A stretch of 64,000 nucleotides of DNA from Tolypothrix sp. NIES-4075 (GTDB lineage: Bacteria; Cyanobacteriota; Cyanobacteriia; Cyanobacteriales; Nostocaceae): contig NZ_BDUC01000020.1 in NCBI RefSeq assembly GCF_002218085.1, positions 1-64,000 on the forward strand, given 5' to 3'. Under the pieces are notes generated by a model that saw nothing but the letters and a program-made list of their open reading frames with translations, did not search any database and was not told where the DNA came from. The stretch's first letter is position 1; every line of letters begins with the position of its first letter. Shown here piece by piece: positions 50,253 through 58,805 of this stretch. A program made the position numbers and the translations under genes.

Positions 50253-50471
50253 ATGGATATAAACAGAGAAGCTTTATTAAGTATGACAGATGCAGTGTTT
50301 GAAAAATACTGTCGAAATGCTATATATAACGCAGGATTGGAACTGGAAGCAATGGGTCATAATCCTGAAATACCAATAGATGTCTGTATGCAAAAGTTAC
50401 AGCAATTACAGGCGATGAATGAGCAATTTGCAGCAATACTCGCGGAGCGTGACGCTAGAAAAAAGAGCTAA
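50253..50471 (+). CDS. Small helical hypothetical protein
   Basis: 72 residues (MDINREALLSMTDAVFEKYC...), helical with a Gln-rich middle (MQKLQQLQAMNEQFAAILAE) and a basic end. No family recognised. Confidence 0.45.
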   Translation: MDINREALLSMTDAVFEKYCRNAIYNAGLELEAMGHNPEIPIDVCMQKLQQLQAMNEQFAAILAERDARKKS

Positions 50472-50574
50472 TCACTTGGTTTTGCGCTTCTTGACTGTTT
50501 CTATACCAGCGTATAGACAGTTTACCTTTCTTACGGGCGCGATCGCCCCTTCACTCCTTATCCTCTAAGAAAAT

Positions 50575-50760
50575 ATGAAAGCAAGAAAAATAACAGCAAC
50601 ATTTAAATACTGTAATTCAGATACACAAGAAGTTAAAACAGTTAACTGCTTGTTCACCGATAGAAATGAAATATATCAATTGACAAAAGTTTATGTAGTT
50701 GAATTTGGATATGAAGTGTTATTTTCAAAGGATAGTAATACGTTTCTAGTTAATGATTAA
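50575..50760 (+). CDS. Small hypothetical protein
   Basis: 61 residues (MKARKITATFKYCNSDTQEV...), predicted small alpha/beta fold. The ATG directly follows a 13-mer copy and another lies just after the stop. Unknown. Confidence 0.45.
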   Translation: MKARKITATFKYCNSDTQEVKTVNCLFTDRNEIYQLTKVYVVEFGYEVLFSKDSNTFLVND

Positions 50761-50955
50761 TTATAGCGATCGCTCCTCTTTTCCTCTAAGAATATTGGTA
50801 TGAAAAAGCCAGAATAGCATCGCTTATGCTCGACAAAGTGCAAGCGATCGCTTGCCGCACTCCTCAACGACAACAAAAAACCCCGGCGAAAGCAACCGAG
50901 GTAATTAGGAGAAGTCTAAATGTCAATAAGATACCGATACCAAAATCAATTTTTC

Positions 50956-51126
50956 TTAACTCACACTCAAGCCAACCAAAACTAGAGTGGTGACAATCAA
51001 TGTAGCGAACACACCCTGTACGACATATTTGCGTTGCTCCCAAATTGCTGGGTACTCTGCATAGTGCATCTGGGGTTCGGTTGCATAGTTATTTAAAACG
51101 CCGTCTTCGTTAACTGTGGTATACAT
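50956..51126 (-). CDS. Psb34/Ssl1498-like photosystem II-associated small protein
   Basis: 56 residues (MYTTVNEDGVLNNYATEPQM, then a C-terminal membrane helix VVQGVFATLIVTTLVLVGL). The N-terminal 'LNNYATEP' pattern and single C-terminal helix match my memory of the Ssl1498/Psb34 family, which binds PSII assembly intermediates and resembles high-light-inducible proteins. A plasmid copy is unusual; it could modulate photosystem assembly under stress. An AT-rich promoter region lies upstream. Confidence 0.7.
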   Translation of the reverse strand: MYTTVNEDGVLNNYATEPQMHYAEYPAIWEQRKYVVQGVFATLIVTTLVLVGLSVS

Positions 51127-51371
51127 AATTTTTGGAAAATTTGTTACTTTATGTAAATTAATATAACAATATTGTTACAAATAGTCAATACAACTTGACA
51201 AATAATAGTGGATGTGGATTATAAGGCTTACTTATTTAGTTTGAGCAGAGGCAGGAGTAGGGCATAGACGCTTTTCGGCTTGTAGAGAAACATCGTGCAA
51301 GCCCAAGAGCGATCGCGTAGCGGTATAATCCCATAGTTAAAGCAACACACTGCCGTTGCGACACCCGCACC

Positions 51372-51563
51372 ATGACTAAAACCACAGTTCACCTAGTCAC
51401 TAGCATCCAGAATGTTACTTTGGTGGTGTTTCACACCGATGCCCATTGCTGGCAGTTTAGAGTGATTAGTCCTGGCGGTGCGGTGTTTGGAGAGCGCAAA
51501 ATTTATTACACACCGGAAGCTGCGGAAAAGGCGGGACGGGAGTGGATTGACAAGGGTAGTTGA
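51372..51563 (+). CDS. Small hypothetical protein
   Basis: 63 residues (MTKTTVHLVTSIQNVTLVVF...), beta-rich with a helical end (PEAAEKAGREWIDKGS). The type is common in cyanobacteria but I cannot name a function. Confidence 0.45.
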   Translation: MTKTTVHLVTSIQNVTLVVFHTDAHCWQFRVISPGGAVFGERKIYYTPEAAEKAGREWIDKGS

Positions 51564-51969
51564 GGAGCGATCGCTTATTACACTATTTCTATCCTCTAAG
51601 AAAATATGACAACGATTTCACACTCTTTTTATATAATGAAGCCCCTTTGATTAGTAAAAGCAATCCGAGAGCGATCGCCCTTCATCCTCTAATAAAAATA
51701 TAGAAGCGATCGCCTGTGCATTTCAAGTTTCTTAGAGGAAACTGTTAATCTCACTGCAAAGGGGCGATCGCACTTGATGCCCCAGTGATGAAGAACGCTT
51801 CAAAAATAAAGACACCCTCAGTAATTGTCTCATTATAGCCAGTTCAATCATTACTCTCGGTAGTTCAAAAATTCTTCCGAATTTACCCGGATGGCTGTTA
51901 ATTTCTACGTGGCTAGGATGTAGCAAATGACATTTCACTTGCTATGTTATGTGGTGGACTTTGAGCTAG
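51564..51969. other. Spacer with HIP1 and 13-mer copies
   Basis: 13-mer or near copies at 51590, 51685 and 51729, with four HIP1 sites between. The minus-strand frame at 51732-51938 is short and unlikely to be real. The promoter of the XRE gene is probably at the right end. Confidence 0.45.
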
Positions 51970-52218
51970 ATGACCATCAAAAAACCCTTGGTGATAAACC
52001 AGCCTACGGTTGGCAAGCTCATTCGTGATCTGCGACTTGCCTTAGGGCTAACACAAGAACAGTTTGCAGCCTCTGTTGCCGTTACATATTCCACGATTAA
52101 TCGTTGGGAAAATGGACGGTCTAAACCGTCGCCGATGGCGATGAAGCTTATTGAGCAGAAGCTTGATGAGATGGGCGCTCAGGGTCAGGATTTGTTGGTA
52201 AAGTATTTGCCGAATTAG
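51970..52218 (+). CDS. XRE-family HTH regulator
   Basis: 82 residues. Residues 14-65 are a clear lambda-type HTH: KLIRDLRLALGLTQEQFAAS, VAVTYSTINRWENGRSKPSP. Short C-terminal helix. It probably regulates itself or the small gene and helicase downstream. Confidence 0.8.
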   Translation: MTIKKPLVINQPTVGKLIRDLRLALGLTQEQFAASVAVTYSTINRWENGRSKPSPMAMKLIEQKLDEMGAQGQDLLVKYLPN

Positions 52219-52237
52219 TTGTTTGCTCAGTTTTGGT

Positions 52238-52366
52238 ATGAGCAATGTCTACTTTAAAGGGCTGTTGGGTGCGATCGCAGAGATTATCGAATCCTCTAAG
52301 AATATCGGAAAGCCTACTGATATTGGCTACTGGATTGACGCTAGTCGCGCCATGAAGAGAACTTAA
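52238..52366 (+). CDS. Small protein following the XRE regulator
   Basis: 42 residues (MSNVYFKGLLGAIAEIIESS...). The part KNIGKP comes from HIP1 and 13-mer sequence. It starts 20 bp after the XRE stop, so it may be co-transcribed. Function unknown, low support. Confidence 0.35.
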   Translation: MSNVYFKGLLGAIAEIIESSKNIGKPTDIGYWIDASRAMKRT

Positions 52367-52410
52367 TTACTAATACTAAGTAAATATAAAAAAGCGAAGG
52401 ATTAAAAATC

Positions 52411-53640
52411 ATGGGACAATGGATTGATTTTCAAAAAACTGTTAATCAAAGACTGCTGAGAGAAGACCTAGATAAAGAACAAACCAAAGTCAAAAACATG
52501 AAGACCAAGGGACACTCTCTTGTCCGGGGTATTGCTGGCTCTGGGAAATCCTTAGTATTAAGAAATAGAGTAGAGACAATAATTGAGGAATTTGATAACA
52601 TTTTAATTCTTAGCTACAACCGTTTTATGAGTGGATGGCTCAAATCAAAGCTAAGAGAAAAAAATATTAGCAGGAAAGTAACTTGCAATACCTTTCACAG
52701 TTGGGCTTATCGTAATTTAAACTATGATTATAAATTTGATAGTAATGATGAATTAAGAACGCAAATTATAGATTTTGCTAAAAATTCAGATTTAAAATAT
52801 CAAGCTATTTTAGTAGATGAAGCACAAGATTTCTATGATGAATGGTTTCGTGCTTTGCTAGAAATTTTAGATGATGATACAAAATCTTTATTTTTTGTCT
52901 ACGATAATACTCAATCAGTATATGGACAATCTCACAGAAGAAAGCAAGATTGGACATGGCGAAAGCTGGGAATTGATGTTGTGGGGCGTTCTCAAATATT
53001 TGATGTTAACTATAGAAACTCCCCTGAAATTCTAGAATTGGCTTGGGAATTTATACTTGGAGCCTTATCAGAAGTCAATATGAAAGTGTCTAAAAAAGAA
53101 CAAGCTGGAGGTAGAATAGGCGACATTATTCAGCCCAAAAAGAAAAATTCCAGAAGTTCAAATATTAAACCAGCTTTATGGCAAATTTCTGATGAAGCGA
53201 TGCCAGCTAAAATTGCACAGCAAGTCAAACTTGCCTTATCAAGCCATAAAGAATCTTCAATTGGTGTTTTAGTGCATCCACAGAATTGGAGACTAAAGAA
53301 TATAATCAGCACAGAATTATCAAAGCTAAATATTGAACACCATGCCCCCAAAGGTTCTACAGACAGAGATATGAATGTAGTCGATAGACCTTTTGTAATT
53401 GTTGACTCTTGGAATGCCTTAAAAGGTGTTGAATTTGATGCGGTTATCATTGCTGGATTAGATGAAGCTAATGAATACCCAGATGATCTAGATAAGGATT
53501 TTCAAGAAAAAGCAGGAATTTACACAGCCATGACTAGGGCAAGAGATCATTTAGTTATGCTGTATGATTCCAAGAATTCAATTGTTGACATTATGGAAAA
53601 TGCTCTAAATGCTCCTGAACAGTTGGAGAGTGAAGACTAA
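52411..53640 (+). CDS. SF1 UvrD-like helicase without NERD domain
   Basis: 409 residues. Walker A RGIAGSGKSLVLRNRV (about 40), Walker B AILVDEAQDFYDEW, motif III VYDNTQSVYGQS, motif IV FDVNYRNSPEILEL, motif V-VI region WNALKGVEFDAVIIAG and YTAMTRARDHLVML. Shorter than typical UvrD and lacking the 1B/2B inserts, as in DNA/RNA helicases of the NERD-linked group. It is a paralogue of the next gene by motif wording (FDVNYRNS against LKLNYRNT). SF1 helicases of this type occur in defence and plasmid maintenance loci. Confidence 0.85.
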   Translation: MGQWIDFQKTVNQRLLREDLDKEQTKVKNMKTKGHSLVRGIAGSGKSLVLRNRVETIIEEFDNILILSYNRFMSGWLKSKLREKNISRKVTCNTFHSWAYRNLNYDYKFDSNDELRTQIIDFAKNSDLKYQAILVDEAQDFYDEWFRALLEILDDDTKSLFFVYDNTQSVYGQSHRRKQDWTWRKLGIDVVGRSQIFDVNYRNSPEILELAWEFILGALSEVNMKVSKKEQAGGRIGDIIQPKKKNSRSSNIKPALWQISDEAMPAKIAQQVKLALSSHKESSIGVLVHPQNWRLKNIISTELSKLNIEHHAPKGSTDRDMNVVDRPFVIVDSWNALKGVEFDAVIIAGLDEANEYPDDLDKDFQEKAGIYTAMTRARDHLVMLYDSKNSIVDIMENALNAPEQLESED

Positions 53641-53737
53641 AACAGTCATCTTGCTATTTGTAGCGATCGCTACCCAATTCTTAGAGTAAACCCCAAGCGA
53701 TCGCACCCATTAAAAACCGTATAAACATCTATCATTT

Positions 53738-55600
53738 ATGGCTACTCTAATTCCCTCATTTAATAGTTGCTCAATGCGGATGACCTCTGGCGAGAGGAGG
53801 TTAGCGCAGCGTTTGGAGGAAAAATTAGAAGATGATTACCTGCTATGGTATGACGTGCCAGTGGGTAAGAAACAGCTGCATCCAGATTTCATTGTGCTGC
53901 ATCCCAGCCGGGGCTTGTTCATCCTTGAGGTGAAAGACTGGAAGTTAGACACTATTGAAAATATCAACCCGTCCACAGTCACACTGCTTACTGAAGATGG
54001 AATAAAGGAAGTTAAACACCCATTACAACAAGCCAGAGATTATGCCCTAGCAGTCAACAACATTCTAGAAAAAGATCCCGCCCTAGTGCAGCAAGAAGGT
54101 AAATATCAAGGTAAGCTGGTTATCCCCTACGGTTATGGCGTAGTTTTGACCAACATTAACCGCAAGGATTTTAACAACAGTGAACTACCCGCAGTGTTTG
54201 AGGAACACTTAGTTATCTGCAAAGATGAAATTCTCCCAAGCACAGACGCAGGGGAATTTCAGCAACGGCTTTGGGATTTATCAGCATATCAATTTGGTAA
54301 AACCCTCAGCAGTAGTCAAATAGATAGAATTCGTTGGCACATCTTCCCAGACTTGCGGATTACTGCCAAACAGTTATCTTTGTTTGATTTAGAAACCGAC
54401 ACTGAAGAATCGCCACAGTTGCAAATCCCCGACATTCTCAAAATTATGGATTTGCAACAGGAACAGTTAGCAAGGAGTTTGGGAGATGGACATCGGGTAA
54501 TTCATGGTGTAGCTGGTTCTGGAAAAACCATGATTTTAGCCTACCGTTGTCAGCACCTTGCACAAGTCAGTAAAAAACCAATTTTGGTACTGTGTTTCAA
54601 CGTTTCTCTTGCTGCCAAACTAAGGCAGGTGGTTCAAGAAGACCCAAACAAAATCAGTCGCATTAAAGTACGACACTTTCATGGCTGGTGCATGGATTTA
54701 CTCAAAAAATACAACATTCCCAGACCTGATTCTAGAGAGTATCAAGGTGAAGATTATGTAGAAGAACTGGTTAACCGAGTAATTACCGCCGTCGATGCCC
54801 AGTTAATACCTGCTGGTACTTATGGCGCAGTGATGCTAGATGAGGGACACGACTTTAAAGGGGAGTGGTTAAAGTTGATTGCCCAGATGGTCAATCCCGA
54901 AACCAATTCTTTACTTATTCTCTATGACGATGCCCAAAACCTCTACGGTGAAAAACGCGACAAGAAATTTAGCTTTAAGAGTGTAGGCATCCAGGCACAG
55001 GGACGCACTACTATACTCAAGTTAAACTACCGCAACACAGAACAGGTGTTAAAGGTAGCCTATGAATTTGCCAGGGAAGTAATGCAACCCACCACCGGGG
55101 ATGATGACCAAGTGGTGTTGGTAGAACCCGCTAGTGCTGGAAGACAAGGGATAATGCCAGATTTAATTAAACTCCCCAGTTTTAAACATGAGGTAGATTA
55201 CCTAGCCGAGCGGGTGCAACAGTTACATGAGCGTGGTGCAGCTTGGAACGAAATAGCCATTATTTACCGCCTTAGATTCATGGGCGAAGACATTTACAAC
55301 CACTTCCAACAAGCCAAAATCCCGGTAGAGTGGGTTAATGCCAATAGTGAGAGCCGCAACTATCACCCTGATGAACAAAGTGTAAAACTTATAACCATGC
55401 ACTCATCTAAAGGGTTAGAGTTTCCTGTGGTTTGCATCCCTGGCATTGGTTATATGCCTGATGAGTACAACAAACCAGAAGAAGAAGCGCGGTTACTTTA
55501 CGTGGCGATGACACGGGCAATGGAGCAACTGATTCTGACTTGCGATCGCTCATCAGAATTTACCAGCCGTTTGGAGACAGTATTAGGTAAAGTAATTTAA
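53738..55600 (+). CDS. NERD-domain/UvrD-like helicase with internal QLSLF
   Basis: 620 residues. An N-terminal NERD nuclease-related domain (RRLAQRLEEKLEDDYLLWYD, HPDFIVLHPSRGLFILEVKD) gives the D...ExK pattern of PD-(D/E)xK folds. The peptide AKQLSLFDLETD at about 212-223 is a beta-clamp-binding-like motif between NERD and helicase. Helicase motifs: Walker A HGVAGSGKTMILAYR, Walker B VMLDEGHDFKGEW (DEGHD rather than DEAQD), LKLNYRNTEQVLKV, ITMHSSKGLEFPVVCIPG, YVAMTRAMEQLILT. It combines DNA unwinding and probable cleavage. It is a neighbour of the shorter helicase, so they may act together. Confidence 0.85.
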   Translation: MATLIPSFNSCSMRMTSGERRLAQRLEEKLEDDYLLWYDVPVGKKQLHPDFIVLHPSRGLFILEVKDWKLDTIENINPSTVTLLTEDGIKEVKHPLQQARDYALAVNNILEKDPALVQQEGKYQGKLVIPYGYGVVLTNINRKDFNNSELPAVFEEHLVICKDEILPSTDAGEFQQRLWDLSAYQFGKTLSSSQIDRIRWHIFPDLRITAKQLSLFDLETDTEESPQLQIPDILKIMDLQQEQLARSLGDGHRVIHGVAGSGKTMILAYRCQHLAQVSKKPILVLCFNVSLAAKLRQVVQEDPNKISRIKVRHFHGWCMDLLKKYNIPRPDSREYQGEDYVEELVNRVITAVDAQLIPAGTYGAVMLDEGHDFKGEWLKLIAQMVNPETNSLLILYDDAQNLYGEKRDKKFSFKSVGIQAQGRTTILKLNYRNTEQVLKVAYEFAREVMQPTTGDDDQVVLVEPASAGRQGIMPDLIKLPSFKHEVDYLAERVQQLHERGAAWNEIAIIYRLRFMGEDIYNHFQQAKIPVEWVNANSESRNYHPDEQSVKLITMHSSKGLEFPVVCIPGIGYMPDEYNKPEEEARLLYVAMTRAMEQLILTCDRSSEFTSRLETVLGKVI

Positions 55601-55671
55601 TTGGTAGGTGCGATCGCCTCCTCGCCTTTATTCTTAGAGGAAAACCAACAGCGATCGCCCCCCAACTCCCC

Positions 55672-55824
55672 ATGACCAACATCCACAACCTCGGCATGAC
55701 CGATACCGAGTATGCCCAGCTAGCAGCCCAAGGCTACGACCCTAACCTAGAACGCCAGTTGATAGAGATTGGCGAGACTTTAGACCAAGCCAGGAAGCTA
55801 GCGCGAATAGTGGGACTGGCATAA
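55672..55824 (+). CDS. Small hypothetical protein
   Basis: 50 residues (MTNIHNLGMTDTEYAQLAAQ...), helical, soluble. It lies 71 bp after the NERD helicase. No family recognised. Codon composition resembles its neighbours, so it is probably real. Confidence 0.4.
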   Translation: MTNIHNLGMTDTEYAQLAAQGYDPNLERQLIEIGETLDQARKLARIVGLA

Positions 55825-55948
55825 GACAAACCACCTCAGACAGACGAGGAGTGGCAAAAGTTTATGGCAGTTTGGGGGGATTAGTTCTCGAAAGAAAGTG
55901 GAGCGATCGCTTATCATTCAAGCGAGGAAACTTTTGATTAATAAATTT

Positions 55949-56404
55949 ATGTCTAAAACAACACTCTTATCTGGACTTACTCTCAGTTTAATATTGGGTT
56001 TATTCTCCAGTATTCCAACTATTGCTCAAGAAATATACATTGACAATAACTGTAAACAAAATCAGCAATTAAATGAGTTTGACAGGGTTACTATTTTCTA
56101 TAAATCCGAATTTAAAACCAAAGGGCAAACATATTGGTTTTACTCAGGTAGGTATCAAGATGGAAGTACTATTGTTTGTATTTCACAACCAGGATTTAAA
56201 CAAGCAAAACCTTTAAATGTACAACAAATACAGTCTGGTTACATCGATAAAATCGACAAAGACCCACGCAATAAAACAGCCTTTCTCGTTACCGTCCGCG
56301 AGGGTAATGGTTCCTATGTCCCAATACTCCAATACCGACTCAATTTGTCCACACCTTCTAAACCTGCACTAACCAAACTACGAACTTGGAAATCAGGACG
56401 GTAG
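55949..56404 (+). CDS. Secreted small hypothetical protein
   Basis: 151 residues from the ATG at 55949 (MSKTTLLSGLTLSLILGLFS), a signal peptide with likely cleavage after TIAQ or IAQ-E. The mature part is beta-rich and contains two cysteines (NNCKQNQ, IVCISQP), likely one disulfide. Unknown function. A longer frame from 55898 has no advantage. Confidence 0.55.
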   Translation: MSKTTLLSGLTLSLILGLFSSIPTIAQEIYIDNNCKQNQQLNEFDRVTIFYKSEFKTKGQTYWFYSGRYQDGSTIVCISQPGFKQAKPLNVQQIQSGYIDKIDKDPRNKTAFLVTVREGNGSYVPILQYRLNLSTPSKPALTKLRTWKSGR

Positions 56405-56673
56405 TTGCCCTGCGGCGGCGGGTAGGTACGCCATCGCACATTTACTATTTATTTTCTAGTACATTACTAGCCAGTTGTAGTGAAGCGATGACCGAGCGCT
56501 TTTCGTTGCTTGAAGAGTTATTCTACAGCGTTTGGTCAACAACTGGCGATTTGTGCTGTTCTGTTCTCTTGATATCTTATTTAAACTGTAATTCAGAGAT
56601 TTGTTATGCCAAATTGCCAGAACCTTTGAACGTGCCGATGTAACTTCAACTTTTTCTTAGTTGATAACCTCAT
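56405..56673. other. Spacer with a small dispersed repeat
   Basis: Holds a CTGCGGCGGCGGGTAGGTAC repeat of the palindromic small-repeat type (about 56410-56436). No supported gene. The frame at 56386-56643 is not convincing. Confidence 0.45.
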
Positions 56674-56985
56674 TTATTGGTAAAGTGGTAACTCCAACTG
56701 CCCTGGTGAGGTATTCGTTCTGCCTCGCGCTCGACTGTGCAACGCAAGGTGGCATGGCGAACAAAGCGGAATTAAATTCTCTGGTCGATTATCTTCAGGC
56801 GTGAAGTTGGCATGATGTACTGAGAGCGTGAGCATTGTCCACTCAGATCGTGTCAGTTCTTTTGACTTCTCACCTGGGCGCAGACATTGCTGATTGCAGT
56901 GCCGACAGCGCCAATGTGCTGCCGCTTTGATGCCAAGTGCTATTTCATCCCAGTCGTCGGCGTAACGCTCTCTATAAATAGGCAT
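56674..56985 (-). CDS. HNH endonuclease-like protein
   Basis: 103 residues from the ATG at 56985 (MPIYRERYADDWDEIALGIK). RCRHCNQQC, LSVHHANFTPEDNRPENL, IPLCSPCHLALHSR give the zinc-binding CxxC...CxxC and the catalytic His-Asn-His of the HNH fold. The C-terminus ends GQLELPLYQ, which resembles a clamp-binding peptide (QLxLPL). Typical of small cyanobacterial HNH proteins of unknown target. Confidence 0.85.
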   Translation of the reverse strand: MPIYRERYADDWDEIALGIKAAAHWRCRHCNQQCLRPGEKSKELTRSEWTMLTLSVHHANFTPEDNRPENLIPLCSPCHLALHSRARGRTNTSPGQLELPLYQ

Positions 56986-57148
56986 TTCCACTCAATACAG
57001 ATTCAGCAGTTGGAGGATTTTAACAACTTTACCAAGTTTTGGTATCAGCTTCAGCGCCTTCAACCATGACAAACAGATTGCTTGTATGTGAGTCCCGCGT
57101 ATAAAGTTATGTTAAGGTTGTGTCCGAGTCGCAAGTGTGGTTTGCTGA

Positions 57149-57493
57149 ATGCGAATGCTATTAATAGCCAATACTATTTTTGAAATAGGAATTGGTTGTG
57201 TATTTCTCTTGTTTCCAACTCTGCTTACCCTGGATAGTGCCTTATCGATTTCTTTACTGCGGGTAATAGGATGCGGTGCTTTGTCTTTGGGGACTTTGAG
57301 TTTTTTAATGCTCTCATTGACCGACAAAAAAGCATTGAAACCGGGATTAATCGCTTTATCTATTTTTCATAGTCTGGCAGCTATCGCCCAAATCTACAGC
57401 TTTATTGGTGGCATGGCTAATACACTTGTAATCATCATACATTCACTGTTTGCAGTGTCATTTATCACTGTCTCGTGGCAGCGAATTAGATAA
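57149..57493 (+). CDS. Small four-helix membrane protein
   Basis: 114 residues with four hydrophobic segments (LIANTIFEIGIGCVFLLFPT, LLRVIGCGALSLGTLSFLML, GLIALSIFHSLAAIAQIYSF, LVIIIHSLFAVSFITVSW). No catalytic signature. It converges with the SLATT-like gene. Confidence 0.6.
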   Translation: MRMLLIANTIFEIGIGCVFLLFPTLLTLDSALSISLLRVIGCGALSLGTLSFLMLSLTDKKALKPGLIALSIFHSLAAIAQIYSFIGGMANTLVIIIHSLFAVSFITVSWQRIR

Positions 57494-57516
57494 AATTAAA
57501 AGTGCTACAAGGTCAA

Positions 57517-57990
57517 CTAAGATATATCTTTATTGTCAGTTTCCTTAAGTATTACTTTTTGCCATTCATCTAATACTTGATTTTGGACTTGCATAACATT
57601 TTTTCTAAAGTTTTCAATTACGACTTCATCGGATAGGCTGTGACTGTAGCATGTACCTATTCGTAATTCAAAGTTTAATCGTTCGTTTTCTAATAAGTTT
57701 AAAGCACGTCGAGAACGAACAGAACTTAATCTCCAGTTATAAACGCTCAAACCCGCAGATATTGATGCTATGGCGGGTGGGATGGCTTGTATCGGTTTGG
57801 GAATATTATCCATCAAAATCAATATTGGTGTAATCCCAGAAAACACAACAGCCGCAAATTGTGAAATAAAGTATCCCCATTGGAAGCCAGTTGCAGCGAG
57901 TTTGTGCTGCTTTTCACATTTCTTACAATGTTCTATTACGATTTTAAATGCATCGGGAATTTGATTTATTTCCGAGTTTTTTTCTTGCAT
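57517..57990 (-). CDS. SLATT/DUF4231-like two-helix membrane protein
   Basis: 157 residues. A helical N-terminus, two hydrophobic segments (ATGFQWGYFISQFAAVVFSG, AIPPAIASISAGLSVY) and a helical C-terminus (RRALNLLENERLNFELRIGT) fit the SLATT/DUF4231 layout. SLATT proteins are thought to act as pore-forming effectors next to nucleotide-signal or SLOG systems. No such partner is adjacent here; a SLOG-like protein lies far away at 14794. Confidence 0.65.
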   Translation of the reverse strand: MQEKNSEINQIPDAFKIVIEHCKKCEKQHKLAATGFQWGYFISQFAAVVFSGITPILILMDNIPKPIQAIPPAIASISAGLSVYNWRLSSVRSRRALNLLENERLNFELRIGTCYSHSLSDEVVIENFRKNVMQVQNQVLDEWQKVILKETDNKDIS

Positions 57991-58095
57991 AAATATTAAA
58001 CATTAAAGTAAACAAGTAAAATAATATACTTTAATTGCTTAATTCGCCTCGCACGCAACCCCATCATTTGCGTATAATAATAGTCTAGTAAATTT

Positions 58096-58115
58096 TGCTA
58101 CAAAATTTTGTAGCA
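58096..58115. promoter_or_regulatory. 20-bp perfect palindrome
   Basis: TGCTACAAAATTTTGTAGCA, with TATAAT-like sequence about 20 bp to the left. It lies upstream of the SLATT-like gene and may be a repressor site. A 48-codon plus-strand frame follows (58129), with weak support. Confidence 0.5.
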
Positions 58116-58230
58116 GCATTTCGGATTATGTCCAGTAATAGTAAGCGATCGCATTCCCCCAGTCCCACAAGCGCTGCAACCACAAAAGAAAACTATACGC
58201 CGGACTCACGGATAAAAATGTTACAGTGTA

Positions 58231-58797
58231 CTACCCAAACGGCTGTCCCCACCGCTGCCAGCATTCTTTATTAAACGGCGACTTCCATTTTTGAATCAGC
58301 GCTTGCTCTAACTGCTGCCTTGGTCTAGTCTGCACCGGCGTATCCCACCAAAAGGCGATATTAACCGCTGTCTTCAGCCCATACTGACAATGCAAGCTTT
58401 GGTAACTATCGATGTAATTTTTACAATCGTGTATACCTTTCCAGCGCTTGTTACTGCGGCAAGTTTCCCCCACATACAAAATTAAGCCAGCCGCAGAGTC
58501 AACAACAAAGTACAAACACGCTTCCCCTGGACAAGAAGCTGGCATTCGGTAAAAGGACATTGATTGCAGTTGCAGTGCCAGGGGGTCAATTTGGTCGGGG
58601 TCGCAGTGCGCCGGGGCGATGTCGAATAATGCTGTCTGTTGTGGCGGCGTACTTTCTCTCACTCGCTGCTGATGGGTGAATATCCGGGATTTCCACTGCA
58701 TCAAAGCGTTAGCACCCATGCTGAGAGTCTCTGGTCTATTGGCACGGTTGGCATCAATTGGGCTATTTGCAAATAAATCGAGTTGTTGGGGTTCCAA
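58231..58797 (-). CDS. GIY-YIG-type nuclease with N-terminal QLDLF
   Basis: 188 residues. The N-terminus MEPQQLDLFANSPID carries a clamp-binding-like QLDLF. The centre has a GIY-YIG core: LYFVVDSAAGLILYVGETCR, then WKGIHDCKNYI, with the catalytic Arg region KRW and a Glu near the end. It directly follows dinB by 8 bp on the same strand and is probably co-transcribed. The gene pair suggests repair at stalled forks, both linked to the sliding clamp. Confidence 0.75.
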   Translation of the reverse strand: MEPQQLDLFANSPIDANRANRPETLSMGANALMQWKSRIFTHQQRVRESTPPQQTALFDIAPAHCDPDQIDPLALQLQSMSFYRMPASCPGEACLYFVVDSAAGLILYVGETCRSNKRWKGIHDCKNYIDSYQSLHCQYGLKTAVNIAFWWDTPVQTRPRQQLEQALIQKWKSPFNKECWQRWGQPFG

Positions 58798-58805
58798 TAT
58801 AGCAA

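Noticed and set aside
51732..51938. 68-codon minus-strand frame
   Set aside because: Lies in a repeat-rich spacer, has no ribosome site and no recognisable protein pattern.
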